Shown here: positions 21,685 through 32,915 of the stretch, piece after piece
How the letters are laid out: each line of letters opens with the position of its first letter
Position numbering within the stretch: the stretch's first letter is position 1
DNA from: Arabidopsis thaliana
Taxonomy: Eukaryota > Streptophyta > Magnoliopsida > Brassicales > Brassicaceae
Length of the DNA: 64,000 bases
Reading direction: 5' to 3'
Assembly: GCF_000001735.4 (NCBI RefSeq)
Contig: NC_003074.8
Location: forward strand, 7,998,101 to 8,062,100
Position numbers and translations under genes: made by a program
The notes under the pieces: model-generated
What the model saw: only the letters and a program-made list of their open reading frames with translations
What the model was told of the DNA's origin: nothing
Databases searched by the model: none

Positions 21685-22274
21685 ATGCAAAGCTCAATGA
21701 CAATGGAACTACGACCATCAGGTGATTCCGGTTCATCTGACGTCGATGCTGAGATCAGCGATGGCTTTTCACCGCTCGATACTTCTCACAGAGACGTCGC
21801 TGATGAAGGTACACGATTTCAATGGTCCCTTGTTTCTTTCCTTTCTCACCATTTTGATTCAAAAGTTTTGATTTTTACAAAAATGCTCTGAAATTTTTTG
21901 AGTCAGGTTCGTTGCTGAGAAGAGCAGAGATGTATCAAGACTACATGAAGCAAGTACCAATCCCGACGAATCGTGGCTCGTTGATTCCGTTCACAAGCTG
22001 GGTTGGATTAAGCATTTCAATGAAACAGCTTTATGGTCAGCCTCTACATTACCTCACGAATGTTCTCTTACAACGATGGGATCAATCACGATTCGGTACT
22101 GATTCTGAAGAACAGAGGTTGGATTCTATCATTCATCCTACTAAAGCTGAAGCTACTATCTGGCTTGTTGAAGAGATTCATCGACTCACTCCTTCTCATC
22201 TTCACATGGCTCTTCTTTGGAGATCTGATCCTATGTATCACTCTTTCATTGACCCAATCTTTCCTGAGAAATGA
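21685..22274 (+). CDS. RDM1: RDM1, RNA-directed DNA methylation factor
   Basis: Two exons (21685-21808, 21907-22274) give 163 residues ([20 protein letters not shown] ... FIDPIFPEK), the length I recall for RDM1 (At3g22680). The first 40 residues are acidic and probably disordered; the rest is one compact helical domain. From the literature: RDM1 is part of the DDR complex with DRD1 and DMS3, which is needed for Pol V transcription in RNA-directed DNA methylation. It binds methylated single-stranded DNA and links to AGO4. The start is taken at the second in-frame ATG; the first, at 21679, would add only two residues. Confidence 0.96.
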
Positions 22275-22421
22275 ACAAGTTCTTGAATTGTGATGAACCA
22301 TCCTTTTTTGTATCTACTTTTGCTTTTAGAAACCTTGTTCAAGCATTGAAGCTTATATGTATAATTGCAGGGTCTTATTCAATAAAATGTGAATCTTCCT
22401 TTCCATCTTTTACTTGTGTTT

Positions 22422-22868
22422 TCTGTAATCACCAGAAGTCACTGCAAGAACACTTTCCTTGACGAATGAAATGAAACCGGTTGTTGTCTCTTAGAACGAT
22501 TTCTCTGTTGTATACTTCGGATGCAAATTTGTGCCTTTGTTTGAGCTAATGAGCCCAAAGACCATTGCAAGTTTCTCGCTGTGGCTGCTAAGCATAAAGA
22601 TCTTCTCATCTACATCCATCAGAAGTTCAAAACATTACCAAGATCAGGAACATGACCTAAGTTGCTTGCTCTATGGTGAGCATTGCTCCAATTTTTGGCA
22701 TTTCAGGGTGAGACTCATCTCCTGAAGTGAACTCATGGGTCTTACCTCGAATCTGTATTAAACCCTTAGCGTTTGCTCGCTCAGCGTTTCCTGCCATAGC
22801 CATTGCTCCTATAGCCGCTGTCCAAGCTGAGACATCTCTGTTTGTCAAACTATTGAAAATCGACATTG
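22422..22868 (-). pseudogene. Truncated copy of the YS1 C-terminal region
   Basis: This segment is a diverged duplicate of the YS1 3' end (23898-24862). It keeps MSIFNSLTNRDVSAWTAA and GKTHEFTSGDESHPEMP on the minus strand. It has lost ~460 bp corresponding to about 24305-24768, a further ~50 bp near 22528 (the part carrying the CSDCH and DNNRFHY segments), and the rest of the gene. It cannot encode a working PPR protein. Confidence 0.88.
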
Positions 22869-22869
22869 C

Positions 22870-23360
22870 TTAACTCTGCAATAAGCTTTCATCTCTCACA
22901 TGTAATAAGCAAGCTTTACACTGTAGCTTAACACACAATCATTCACAAAATGGTATATGGCACAGAGTATAATCATATTGCATCACACTCAGTTAATAGA
23001 CACAGTTAGATAAGTTACCTCCGCAGAACCATGACCAGTTAAATAAGAGGAATGCTCTCATAAGGAGAAGACTCCAGCTATTAAGATGTCAGATGTTAAG
23101 CTGTAGATGCTGAGACCATCATGTAAATGCGGAAAAAAATTGATGTTTTTATTCACTGATACCTTTTAATTCCGTTCATAAAAATCATTAGACTAGATAC
23201 TACTACTACACATACATGGAAATTAAGTGAGAATCATTGTTGATGTTCAGTTAAATTCAGACCTTCCAATGCCTTTCTGAAATCTCCTCCTCCGCTAACA
23301 ATGCCCGAGAGAGATTGTTCATACACTAGTATTCCTGAGTCAGACGTGACAATGATTCAT
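22870..23360. other. Intergenic between two gene relics
   Basis: About 490 bp with no coding potential or recognised repeat. Confidence 0.4.
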
Positions 23361-23830
23361 TCAGCTGCACAATTGGACAGTACAGGCAACGGCTTGTGCC
23401 CAGCATTTGAGTCTAGCTTTCACATCATCCGGATTATCACCTGTAACAACAACAAACTGATAACATTTAGACTTCATATATCACAGTCCATTCCAATCAC
23501 TGAAATTCTTGTTTAACACTAGCACTCAGCAACAAACCAATTACATAATTGAAATCAGAGTAGATCAAACTTAGATCACCTAATCAATCGACGGAAAATA
23601 TGAGATATTTACACACGACGGGACTAGAGATCTTCCAATTGGCAATTGGAGTGATGGTGTATGCTTATCGTCTAAATTTTTTTGGCTCATTGAATAGCAA
23701 AGCTCTAAAGCAGGTAAAGTCTTGCAGAGCGCAGGGATCTCGTCGTAGTTGAAACCAAAGCCTAGATCTAAACAACCTTTGAGAACTTCGAGATCGTCAT
23801 CCGTCAAACTCTAGGATCTCGTCAGATCGT
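23360..23830 (-). pseudogene. Decayed DUF1685-family gene fragment
   Basis: On the minus strand, 23810-23640 reads LTDDDLEVLKGCLDLGFGF-YDEIPALC then TLPALELCYSMSQK, the signature of the plant DUF1685 family. A second piece at about 23442-23362 reads GDNPDDVKARLK then WAQAVACTV and LCS-stop, the usual C-terminal exon of that family, after an acceptor-like GTTACAG. The first piece has a TAG stop just before LTDDDL, a frame change near the NWKISSP segment, and no clean donor at the expected exon end. The 5' part of the gene is missing. Some gene models may attach this to YS1, but I see no reason to. Confidence 0.75.
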
Positions 23831-23905
23831 CCTTTTGATCATCCACCGAGGAAGCTGCAGTCTCAACATAATCTTCCTATTATTCTTTTAGTTCTGTTTC
23901 TGCTA

Positions 23906-26434
23906 TCACCAGAAGTCACCGCAAGAACACTTCCCTTGACGGATGTAATGAAACCGGTTATTGTCTCTTAGAATGATTTCTCTGTTGTATACTTTGGATG
24001 CAAATTTTGCAAATGAATGACAATCAGAGCATACTCTTAGGTTCTTGACTATTCGGATTGTTGTGCCTTTGTTTGAGCTAATGAGTCCATAGGCCATTGC
24101 AAGTTTCTCGCTGTGTCTGCTAAGCATAAAGATCTTCTCTTTCTCATCAACATCCATAAGAACATTACTAAGATCAGGTACATGGCCTAAGTGACTCGCT
24201 CTTTGACTAACTTCATCTAGCATTGCTTCTATGTTTGGCATTTCAGGGTGTGACTCGTCCCCTGATGTGAACTCATGGGTTTTACCTCGAATCTGTATTG
24301 AACTAGTCCCTGGCGGTTTACGTAACCCTTTCTCCTTCATACTCAGTCTCACTTTCGCCATGTCGTTCCATCTTCCAGCTGATGCATAAACATTTGACAG
24401 AAGAACATAACTCCCAGTTCTCTCTGGAGCCAAGACTTGTATCTTCTCGGCTGCATAAGCTGCCATCTCCACATTTCCCTGAACACGACAAGCAGCTAAA
24501 AGAGAGTTCCAAATCACATCGTTTGGCTCCATAGGCATGTCCTCAATGAGTTGCACAGCTTCCTCTAACAATCCTGCTCGACCAAGCAGATCAACCATAC
24601 ATCCATAGTGCACATCTTCTGGAGAAACTCCATGAAGTTTCAACATCGAATAGAAAATTTCCTTACCCTGTTGGACCAATCCACCATGGCTGCAAGCTGT
24701 CAGTGCTCCAACAAACGCAACCCCATCTGGTTTCAACCCTTGTTCAATCATATCATCGAAAAGCTCAATTGCTCGCTCAGCGTTTCCTGCCATAGCCATT
24801 GCTCCTATAGCCGCTGTCCAAGCTGAGACATCTCTGTTTGTCAAACTATTAAAAATTGACATAGCACTTTCAGGATCCCCACACCTAGAAAACATATCTA
24901 CTAAGGTTGTACCAAGTCTGACATCAAGCTGAATTCCGTTCTTCTCAATGTAGTAATATATCCATTTAGCTAGATCAAGAGCTCCCAAGTGCCCACAAGC
25001 AGATGCAATACTCATCATTGTCACACCATCCGCATTGACACCCTCTTGGCTTTGCATAGAACAGAAAACTTCAATCGCTTCCTCAAACAAACTTCCTTGC
25101 ACCAGACCGCTGATAATCGTATTCCAAGAAACAATGTTTTTCTCAGGCATGGTTTCAAATGTTTCCCAGGCTGCATCCACCTCACCATTCTCTACATAGC
25201 CAGCAACAATCGAGTTCCACGTCACCACTGTCTTGTTCGACATCCGATCAAAGATCCTAAACGCAGTATCTTGCCTATGACATTTCATGTACATATCAAT
25301 CAACGCATTGCATATATTATCCCAACTCTCAAACCCATTCCTCAATACATACCCATGACAGCTCTTTCCCCACAAGATATTTCTCAATTGTGAACAAGAT
25401 GAAATCGCACTCAACATCGAAATCCTATCAGGTCTAACACCAGAGTCCATCATCAGATTAAAAACACCTAAAGCCTCCCTCGTTAACCCTTGCCGTACAT
25501 AATTTGATGCCATTGCATTGCACAAATCCAAATTACTAGCACCATATTCATCAAAAAGCCGTTTTGCTACATCAATGGCATTGCATTTCATGTACATATC
25601 AACCAGTGCACTAACCATAAGATCATTAACTTCAATACCAGAATTACGGATAAAAGCATAAACCTTCTCGCCCGTCTCAAGATCCTCTAGCTTAGCACAA
25701 GCCGATATCACACACACCATTGTAACCGAATTAGGAGTCACCTCTTCATCTCTCACCATCCGAAAAAACAAATCAACAGCGTCTTTAGCAAAATCCCGCC
25801 TCGCGTAACCACAAATCATACTCGTCCAAGAAACAACATTTCTCTCAGACATTTCATCAAACACCTTACGTGCACTATCAAGCTCTCCACACTCGGCGTA
25901 AAAATGAACCAGCGAGTTCTGCACAAACAAATCTTTCGCATAACCCATCTTCACAATCAACCCATGAATCTGAATCCCATTACCTTTCGCTCTGCTTTTC
26001 GCACACGCACTCAATCCAAAAGGAAACGTGTACTTATCTGGAGAAATCCCAGAATTCATCATTCGAAGAAATAACAATATAGCTTCGTTGCATAACCCAG
26101 AAGATGCATATCCTCGAATCAAAGAATTGTACATGAAACAAGTTCCATACGATTCACTGTTCTCAAACACTTCTTTAGCAAAGCTCAAACTTTCACGAGT
26201 ACCCAATTCACAACTCCGTGCTACAAGCTTAGTTATAGTGGAGACATCATTATCAAGTCCTTGCTTCGTGAGCGAACGATGAAACATTTTGAGTTCGTCT
26301 ATGGTTTTGCAATTCTTTAACGACGATGGCGTGGCTTTGGTACACTTGCTCTGGTTTAGAAGAGATGGTTTCGTAGTCGTCGTGGTGGCTAACACCATTG
26401 GAGAGAGATGAAGAACATTACCCAACATCGCCAT
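23906..26434 (-). CDS. YS1: DYW-class PPR RNA-editing factor YS1
   Basis: Intronless, 842 residues. The N-terminus (MAMLGNVLHLSPMVLATTTT) looks like a plastid transit peptide. About 15 PLS-type PPR motifs run from ~95 to ~640, then the E/E+ region, the PG box (PPGTSSIQIRGKTHEF near 720) and a DYW domain with the zinc-binding HSEKLA and CSDCH motifs. The protein ends CSCGDFW, with Phe in place of the usual Tyr. DYW domains are the cytidine deaminases of plant organelle C-to-U editing. I recall At3g22690 as YELLOW SEEDLING 1, needed for rpoB editing in plastids. Relics of its two ends lie at 22422-22868 and 32765-32915. Confidence 0.93.
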   Translation of the reverse strand: MAMLGNVLHLSPMVLATTTTTKPSLLNQSKCTKATPSSLKNCKTIDELKMFHRSLTKQGLDNDVSTITKLVARSCELGTRESLSFAKEVFENSESYGTCFMYNSLIRGYASSGLCNEAILLFLRMMNSGISPDKYTFPFGLSACAKSRAKGNGIQIHGLIVKMGYAKDLFVQNSLVHFYAECGELDSARKVFDEMSERNVVSWTSMICGYARRDFAKDAVDLFFRMVRDEEVTPNSVTMVCVISACAKLEDLETGEKVYAFIRNSGIEVNDLMVSALVDMYMKCNAIDVAKRLFDEYGASNLDLCNAMASNYVRQGLTREALGVFNLMMDSGVRPDRISMLSAISSCSQLRNILWGKSCHGYVLRNGFESWDNICNALIDMYMKCHRQDTAFRIFDRMSNKTVVTWNSIVAGYVENGEVDAAWETFETMPEKNIVSWNTIISGLVQGSLFEEAIEVFCSMQSQEGVNADGVTMMSIASACGHLGALDLAKWIYYYIEKNGIQLDVRLGTTLVDMFSRCGDPESAMSIFNSLTNRDVSAWTAAIGAMAMAGNAERAIELFDDMIEQGLKPDGVAFVGALTACSHGGLVQQGKEIFYSMLKLHGVSPEDVHYGCMVDLLGRAGLLEEAVQLIEDMPMEPNDVIWNSLLAACRVQGNVEMAAYAAEKIQVLAPERTGSYVLLSNVYASAGRWNDMAKVRLSMKEKGLRKPPGTSSIQIRGKTHEFTSGDESHPEMPNIEAMLDEVSQRASHLGHVPDLSNVLMDVDEKEKIFMLSRHSEKLAMAYGLISSNKGTTIRIVKNLRVCSDCHSFAKFASKVYNREIILRDNNRFHYIRQGKCSCGDFW

Positions 26435-26697
26435 TGTTGGCTCTTACTGATTCAGTATCTTAATTATAAAAGTTCGTCACTTTATAATCAAAAAATTCAA
26501 AAAAAAAAAAAAAAAATTTGGTTACAAAAAAAAAAGCTCTACATTGTTCATAAACAGATACTTAAGAAAAAAAATAACAGAGGACCATTACTGGATTTGA
26601 ACCAAACTCGGAACATAACTGATAATAATTGAATGCCATTTTCTATTACTGTTAAGTAGAACTCTTTGTATGTTTAAAGGTTGTACGAAAGGGATTT

Positions 26698-27750
26698 CTA
26701 TATATCCATCGTCCTCTCCGATAATGTATACCATGTTCTTGCTGATCTTATCATCATTAACAATTTAACATTACAACACAAGACGACTTTCTTCTCCTCC
26801 TCGAAATAGAGACTTGAGAAGATTCGAACACAATTAAAGCGAGTGTCTAAGTGCAGTCTCCACAACAATGTAGCATCAGTATCAATGTTATTGGTTATCC
26901 ATATCTCCATCTTTGGTGTAGCACGGCTCCAATATAATACTGAGAGTTGTTCTTCTCTAACAAATGATAAAACCATGTGACCAACATTTTCGAAATGCGG
27001 AAGGCATAGACGTTTAAATCTCTCTGTTTTAAAGTCAAACATAAGTAAAGATCTAGAATTGTCTTCAACATCATCAACAAGCCAGTAAATATTTCCCTTC
27101 AAAGACACGCGACAGCAACGTCCTAAATAGTTGTGATTGACCAAAGAGTCGTGATTGACGTCATCAATAACCCTCCATTTATCAGAGATAAACTCGTATA
27201 TTTCAAACCCTCTTTGACGCGGTGATGATTTGTAATCGTTACTTTTCCACCTCCACAAGATTTTGTAGCTACGGCAAGATTCGTTGTTTTGGATATATCC
27301 TAGAGCAAAGCTGGAGTAGACTCTCCCGTAATCAACTTTGAATTGGATCCAATGGGTTTCCCCCAAACACGGATTCCAAACCACGTGTCTATTGTCCTTG
27401 GTGGTGCATAACAACAAACCATCGCAGTGAAGAACTTGGACTATATCAACTTGTTCTGAATTAGAATGGGAATCCTTTAAGCCAAGTGCATCTTTAAACT
27501 CTATAGATGGAGGAGTAACGTTGAGATTGACGCTTATTTCTTTCAACATGAGAACTAGAGACTCCTTTGGTGCTTTACGAAAGTGCTTCTCTGTGAATCT
27601 TCGGTCTTTCAATAAAGCGTTCCATTGTCTACAAGTCGATCGTAATCGTTTGAGAGATGTGGCTGGAACCCTAGAGAGTATTTCCTCTACCAAATCCAAA
27701 GGAAGATTCGACATCATCAATGGTTCCCTATTTGTGATCTGATCTCCCAA
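26698..27750 (-). CDS. F-box/FBA protein with altered C-terminus
   Basis: 350 residues. The F-box is at about 14-55 ([18 protein letters not shown]), then an FBA domain ([57 protein letters not shown]). Compared with its three neighbours, an extra ~8 bases at about 26760-26768 shift the frame after VVLCCNV. The last ~22 residues are therefore unrelated to the family end, and the old C-terminal coding sequence (FNYVPSL type) survives only as DNA down to about 26600. The gene may still make a working SCF adaptor because the F-box and most of the FBA domain are intact. I recall it as At3g22700. Confidence 0.85.
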   Translation of the reverse strand: MGDQITNREPLMMSNLPLDLVEEILSRVPATSLKRLRSTCRQWNALLKDRRFTEKHFRKAPKESLVLMLKEISVNLNVTPPSIEFKDALGLKDSHSNSEQVDIVQVLHCDGLLLCTTKDNRHVVWNPCLGETHWIQFKVDYGRVYSSFALGYIQNNESCRSYKILWRWKSNDYKSSPRQRGFEIYEFISDKWRVIDDVNHDSLVNHNYLGRCCRVSLKGNIYWLVDDVEDNSRSLLMFDFKTERFKRLCLPHFENVGHMVLSFVREEQLSVLYWSRATPKMEIWITNNIDTDATLLWRLHLDTRFNCVRIFSSLYFEEEKKVVLCCNVKLLMMIRSARTWYTLSERTMDI

Positions 27751-27865
27751 CGAAGAAGAAAGACTCCGTCGTCCCTGTAAACAGAGAGATTAGGGTTTTG
27801 TTTTGTTTTTCTCACGTTTGCCCTAAACCATTATTTGTTTTTATAAAACAGAGGTTTTAGGCCTT

Positions 27866-27884
27866 AGCCCACAACTCTTGGGCC
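27866..27884. promoter_or_regulatory. Site II pair upstream of the F-box gene
   Basis: AGCCCA (27866-27871) and TGGGCC (27879-27884). The same block recurs upstream of the F-box genes at 30861-32033 (32156-32168) and 33241-34359 (TGGGCC near 34690), so the duplications carried the promoter. Confidence 0.5.
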
Positions 27885-28101
27885 GATTGAACTTCACGTA
27901 TTTCACGCTATGTAGAAAGGAACCATAAATAAGGTACCAAAACCTATCCATAATTAAATTATTCACGTATTAAATAACCATTTTTTAAAAATTTGTGTAT
28001 TAAACAACATTTTTACCACTAAAAACTCATCATCGAATCAAATTAATTTTTATTTTTGGTTAGAAAAAAAAACTCTACATTGTTCAAAAACAGATACTTA
28101 A

Positions 28102-29264
28102 TTAAGAAAAAAATAAGAGATGACCATTATAGATTTGAACCAAACGCGGAACATAATTGAAAATAGATGAATACCATTTTTTATTACGGTCAAGTAGAAC
28201 CCAATGTATGTTTATAGGGAGTAGGAAAAGGATTTCTGTGTAATATCCATTGTCCTCTCCGATAATGTATACTATGTTCTTGCTGGTCGCATCATCATTA
28301 ACATTACAACACAAGACAACTTTCTTCTCCTTGTCGATATATAGACTTGAGAAGACTCGAACACAATTACGTGAGAAGACTTGAGTGTGTAAGTGCAGTC
28401 TCCACAACAATGTAGCATCAGTATCAATGTTATTAGTTATCCAAATCTCCATCTTTGATGTATTACGAGTCCAATGTAATATTGAGAGTTGTTCTTCTCT
28501 AACAACTGATAGATCCATATTACCAACATCTTGGAAATGCGGAAGGCGTAGACGTTTGAATCTCTCTGTTGTAAAATCAAACATTAGTACAACTCTAGAA
28601 TTTTCTTCAACATCATAAGCAAGCAAGTAAGTATTTCCCTTCAAAGACACTACTTCCTATAACGAATTCGTGATTGACGTCATTAAGAACTCTCCATGAC
28701 GAATCAGAGATAAACTCGTATATTTCAAACCCCAAATCTCTTTGGCGCGGTGATGATTTGTCATCGTAACTATACCAACTCCGCAAGATTTTATAGCTAC
28801 GGCGAGATTCGTTGTTTTGGATATACCCTAGACAAAACTTGGAGACGTATCTCCGGTAATCAACTTTGAGTTGGATCCACTTGGTTTCCCCCAAACACGG
28901 ATTCCAAACCACGAGTCTTTTGTCCTTGATGGTGCATAACAACAAACCATCACTACTTGTTGAGATTGACTTTCACCGGGCAAACCCTATGCTCCTTCAA
29001 CATGAGAACCATAGACTCCTTTGGTGCTTTACTAAAGTGCTTCTCAGTGAATCTTTCATCTTTGAATATAGCGTTCCATTGTGTGCAAGTAGATCGTAAC
29101 TTTTTCACAGATGTCGCCGGAACCCTAGAAAGTATTTCCTCGACCAAATCTGGCGGAAGATCGGGCATCGTCATATTTTCTCTTTGTGATCGGATCTCCC
29201 AAGGAAAAAGAAATCGGCTACTCGGTCTCTCAAAATAAAAATTAGGGTTTATTCTTTCTCCCAC
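28102..29264 (-). pseudogene. Broken F-box/FBA gene
   Basis: Clearly a copy of the neighbouring F-box genes but split over three reading frames: F-box part 29264-28953, FBA middle 28945-28613, FBA end 28650-28102. Compared with the copy at 30861-32033, about 90 bp are missing near 28950 (between the MLKE...VNLN segment and HCDGLLL) and about 20 bp near 28665 (just before VSLKGNTY). The two losses change the frame. The C-terminal end ([10 protein letters not shown]) is still clean. Gene catalogues may list it as an intron-containing F-box gene (I recall At3g22710), but the gaps coincide with family-conserved sequence, so I read it as a pseudogene. Confidence 0.75.
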
Positions 29265-29284
29265 ATCTTATAAGGATTCTACTA

Positions 29285-29930
29285 AATTTACTTCCCTTTT
29301 TTTTGTGTGGATAATTTACTTAAAAAGTATTTAAAAATTACATCTATGTATCCAGAGAATTGGAAAGAAATAATCACTCTGATTTACAAAAAAAAACAAA
29401 GATTATTTTAAATATAATCTAAAATATAACCAGTCCTATATGACTGATCTATGTATATGTCTCTCAATAATATAATAGGATATTTATTTTAAATTTTATA
29501 TTAAATTGGAAGATTTATAATTAATATCTTTTAAATCATATCAAAATATATTTTCAATATATTCAATTTTATTAATTAGATATATTTGTTTATATAATAT
29601 TGATTTAGTATTATTGTAATTTTAACTAATAATAATTAAAATAAAATTCATATATAATTTAAACTCATGAATAATAAACTTGTTAGATAGCTAGTTTTAT
29701 TTTATGATTTGTAATAAAATAAAATAAAAATTATAGTATAGAAACTATATAATTAACCTTTTAAACTACTTAAGTTTGGAAGTTTAGATATATATGTTAA
29801 CATAATGTTAAAATCTAATTCGTTGAAATATTTTACACGTGTCAAAATCTTATTAAGATACTCAGATTGAAAATTATACTTTATATAATAAGATATATAA
29901 AACATGTTACGTACGACCAAAAATTATCGC
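29285..29930. other. Extremely AT-rich tract
   Basis: About 640 bp that is very largely A+T, with no reading frame and many short TATATA and TTTAAA runs. The segment TTTTACACGTGTCAAAATC near 29830 recalls text I associate with non-autonomous Arabidopsis Helitrons, but I cannot define ends. It lies exactly between a broken F-box gene and a broken HMT3 fragment. Confidence 0.4.
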
Positions 29931-29934
29931 AAAC

Positions 29935-30285
29935 AACAATTGCTTGAATTTTGATGCTGCGGGAGATTCGCCTGAGAGAACTTTAGCAATGGTTCTGATG
30001 GTGTTTTAGAGTAGTCCGCCAACACAAAATCTTTGAGGTTTCTTTCTTTGCCTTCTGCACTAATGCATAAAAAAAACCACCAAAATTACTCAAAAATCCA
30101 TTCATGTTCAGACCATCATAGAGAGAAAGCTAGTTACTTCCGTTCACAAGGTAGAAAACAGAGGACAAAATAACCCTAATTTGGTTAAAGTTTATATTGT
30201 ATCTTAATTACACAGTCGCAAGGGGACCCTTGGAAGTGAACAAGAACCATGCTGGAATATCATAGTCTTCCTTCCTCAAGACGAT
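29935..30285 (-). pseudogene. HMT3 relic 1
   Basis: The minus strand carries remnants of HMT3 exon 7 (near 29940-30060, compare 35105-35275), a trace of exon 6 (the 'NGLNKKW' region near 30105) and part of exon 5 (near 30220-30285, compare 35650-35715). Large parts are deleted and the exon 7 copy has a stop-creating change in GVF (TTTTAG on the plus strand). No function is expected. Confidence 0.8.
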
Positions 30286-30339
30286 CGGCATATGGTTAAG
30301 AAGCAATGAGTCCTTAGTTTAACTATGCAAGTAAGAAAG

Positions 30340-30660
30340 AGTGTCTTGTTGGTTTAATGTCTAGCTAAGCAAAGTTGCTAGGAGTTGTTGTTGACGTCTA
30401 AAGTGATGTCTAGCTAGTACTAGTAGTTGCTAAGTCTAGAGTGCAAGTAATTGAGTGGAATCAAGTAGTATAAGTATGTGTTGTGTTGTAAGAACCATCT
30501 CTTGATCCAATAAACAAAATGTAGACAATTAAAAGACTTCTCTCTTCTCTCTTAGTTACAAAACGTTGTGTTCAATCTAAGAACTAAAACAAGAACAAGA
30601 GACTAAAGAGAGATTGATGTTCTCTTTGTGTTTCTGTTAAAACAGAGAGACAAGAGATAA
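30340..30660. mobile_element. Candidate solo LTR-like fossil
   Basis: This stretch interrupts the HMT3 relic and the F-box 3' flank. Its composition resembles a Copia-type LTR: a TG-starting end, a polyadenylation-like CCAATAAAC, and a run of direct-repeat A/G-rich text at the right. I could not find a clean target-site duplication and see no internal coding region, so it is at best an old, broken remnant. Confidence 0.3.
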
Positions 30661-30860
30661 TAGCTTAATAAGGCGCTGGCCTCAAAGAAGCATGAAGAGG
30701 TCAGATGTTCAACAATCCAAACAAAAAATCGAATCATAAACATATCCAAAAAAAAAAAAAAAACCATTCATTAAATTATTCAAACGACATTGTCTTCAAA
30801 AACAAAAACTAAGAAAGAAAAAAAAGGACTAGTTTCTTTCGTTTCTTTTACGAATCTACC

Positions 30861-32033
30861 TTACTGGATTTGAAACAAACTCGGAACATAATTGAAAATC
30901 AATGAGTACCATCTTGTAGTATGGATAAGTTGAAGCCTTTCTATTTTTATAGATTTTACGAAAGGGATTTCTATGTAATGTCCATCGTCCTCTCCGATAA
31001 TGTATACCACTTTCTTGCTGGTCTCACCATCTTTAACATTACAATACAAGACGACTTTCTTCTCCTCGTCGAAATATAGACTTGAGAAGATTCGAACACA
31101 ATTACATTGACTGTCTAAGTGCACTCTTTTCCACAACAATGTAGCTTCAGTATCAAAGTTATTGGTTATCCATATCTCCATCTTTGATGTAATACGGCTC
31201 CAATTCAATACTGAGAGTTGTTCTTCTCTAACAGATAGATCCATTTCACCAACATCTTGGAAATGCGGAAGGCATAGACGTTTCAATCGCTCTGTTGTAA
31301 AATCAAACATTAGTAAAAATTTAGAATTTTCTTCAATATCATAAGCAAGCATATAAGTATTTCCCTTCAAAGACACGCCACTTCTTATTATGGAGTTGTG
31401 ATTGACGACGGAGTCGTGATTGACGTCATCAAGAACCCTCCATGATGAATCAGAGCTAAACTCGTATATTTCAAACCCCAAACCTCTTTGTGGCGGTGAT
31501 GAATTGTAATCGTAACTATACCAAGTCCACAAGATTTTATAGCTACGGCAGGATTCGTTGTTTTGGATATACCCTAGAGCAAATATGGAGACGTATCTCC
31601 GGTAATCAACTTTGAGTTGGATCCATTTGGTTTCCCCCAAACACGGATTCCAAACCACGAGTCTATCGTCATTGGTGGTGCATAACAACAAACCATCGCA
31701 GTGAAAAACTTCGGTTATCACGACTTGTTCTGAATTAGAATGGGAATAACCAAGTGCACCTTTAAAGTCTACAGATGGAGGAGTAACTTTGAGATTGACG
31801 CTTATTGGAAAAACCCTATACTCTTTCAACATGAGAACTCTAGACTCCTTTGGTGCTTTATGAAAGTGTTTCTCGGTGAATCTTCGGTCTTTCAATAAAG
31901 CGTTCCATCGTCTACAAGTCGATCGTAGTCGTTTGAGAGATGTGGCGGGAACCCTAGAGAGTATTTTCTCTACCAAATCTAAAGGAAGATCCGACATCAT
32001 GAATGGTTCTCTATTTGTGATCTGATCTCCCAA
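30861..32033 (-). CDS. F-box/FBA protein
   Basis: Intact 390-residue member of the cluster. The F-box is at about 14-57 ([18 protein letters not shown] ... [15 protein letters not shown]). The FBA domain has all landmarks: [77 protein letters not shown], and the end [11 protein letters not shown]. It would act as the substrate receptor of an SCF ubiquitin ligase; the substrate is unknown. It is the most complete copy and the best reference for the two damaged neighbours. Site II motifs lie at 32156-32168. I recall it as At3g22720. Confidence 0.9.
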
Positions 32034-32424
32034 CGAAAAGAAAGACTCGGTCTCGTCCCTGTAAACAGAGAGATTAGGGTTTTGTTTTGTTTTTTTCTTT
32101 TCACGTTAGCCCCTAAATCAATATTTATTTTGATAAACAAGAGGTTTTAGGCCGAAGCCCATTGGGCCGATTACCCTTCCTATATTTCAACTCTTCCTCG
32201 ACTCCATAAACCTTTTTTGTTTTTTAACTTTTTTTAGTTAAAGTGTATTCAGTTGAAAAACATAGTACAAAGGCTATGACTTTTCTAGGTGGTTTAATTA
32301 GAAAAAGTAGTTTGAGAGAAAGAAGCTTAAACAAACATATGCTTAAGAAGATATAGGGAGTAGCTCTCATTAAATGACTAAGACCGACTCGGCCTCTACA
32401 AACCCAACGTGCATGACCACTAAT

Positions 32425-32760
32425 CGAAAACTCATTGGTGATGTGATGGCTCCAATGGTGTTTGGAGTATTCCAACAACACAAGATCTTCCCACTCATTC
32501 TCTCTTTGACTTGTGCCTTAATGCATTAACACTTGAAATCAGATTTTTTTTAATCTGTTATGGTTATCAAGTTTGAAACTCATAAATCCATTCTTGTTCA
32601 GACCACCATAAGACTTCCCCACTGTTTGATCAGACAATGAGTCAATGACAAGTTTGCGAAAGAGAAAAAGCTAGTTGCTTCTGTCGCAAGGTACAAAACA
32701 GAGGGAAAAGGCCCACATTTCCTTGGAAGTAAACATAACCATGCCGGAATGTCAATAACT
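32425..32760 (-). pseudogene. HMT3 relic 2
   Basis: Minus-strand remnants follow the HMT3 exon order. Exon 7 is near 32440-32530 (compare 35150-35285), the exon 6 region is near 32590-32670 (compare 35355-35430), then the intron and exon 5 pieces lie near 32670-32760 (compare 35440-35700). Many deletions and substitutions are visible; it is non-coding. Confidence 0.8.
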
Positions 32761-32764
32761 CCTT

Positions 32765-32915
32765 AAGGCTGCTTCATTGCATTACACAACAGATGTATAT
32801 ATCCCCGAATCAAAGAAAAGTACATGAAATAAGAGCTATATATATGATTCACCTGTTTCTTTCGAGAAATCAAACACCTAGCGTGGCTTTGATAATACTT
32901 GCTCAAGTTGGCTAA
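32765..32915 (-). pseudogene. Relic of the YS1 5' end
   Basis: The plus-strand text from GCTTCATTGCATTA to CTTGCTC parallels the YS1 antisense at about 26077-26352 (GCTTCGTTGCATAA ... CTTGCTCTGG), with the segment CCCGAATCAAAGAA nearly unchanged and an internal loss of ~120 bp. It sits directly next to HMT3 relic 2, which places a PPR copy in the duplicated block. Confidence 0.7.
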
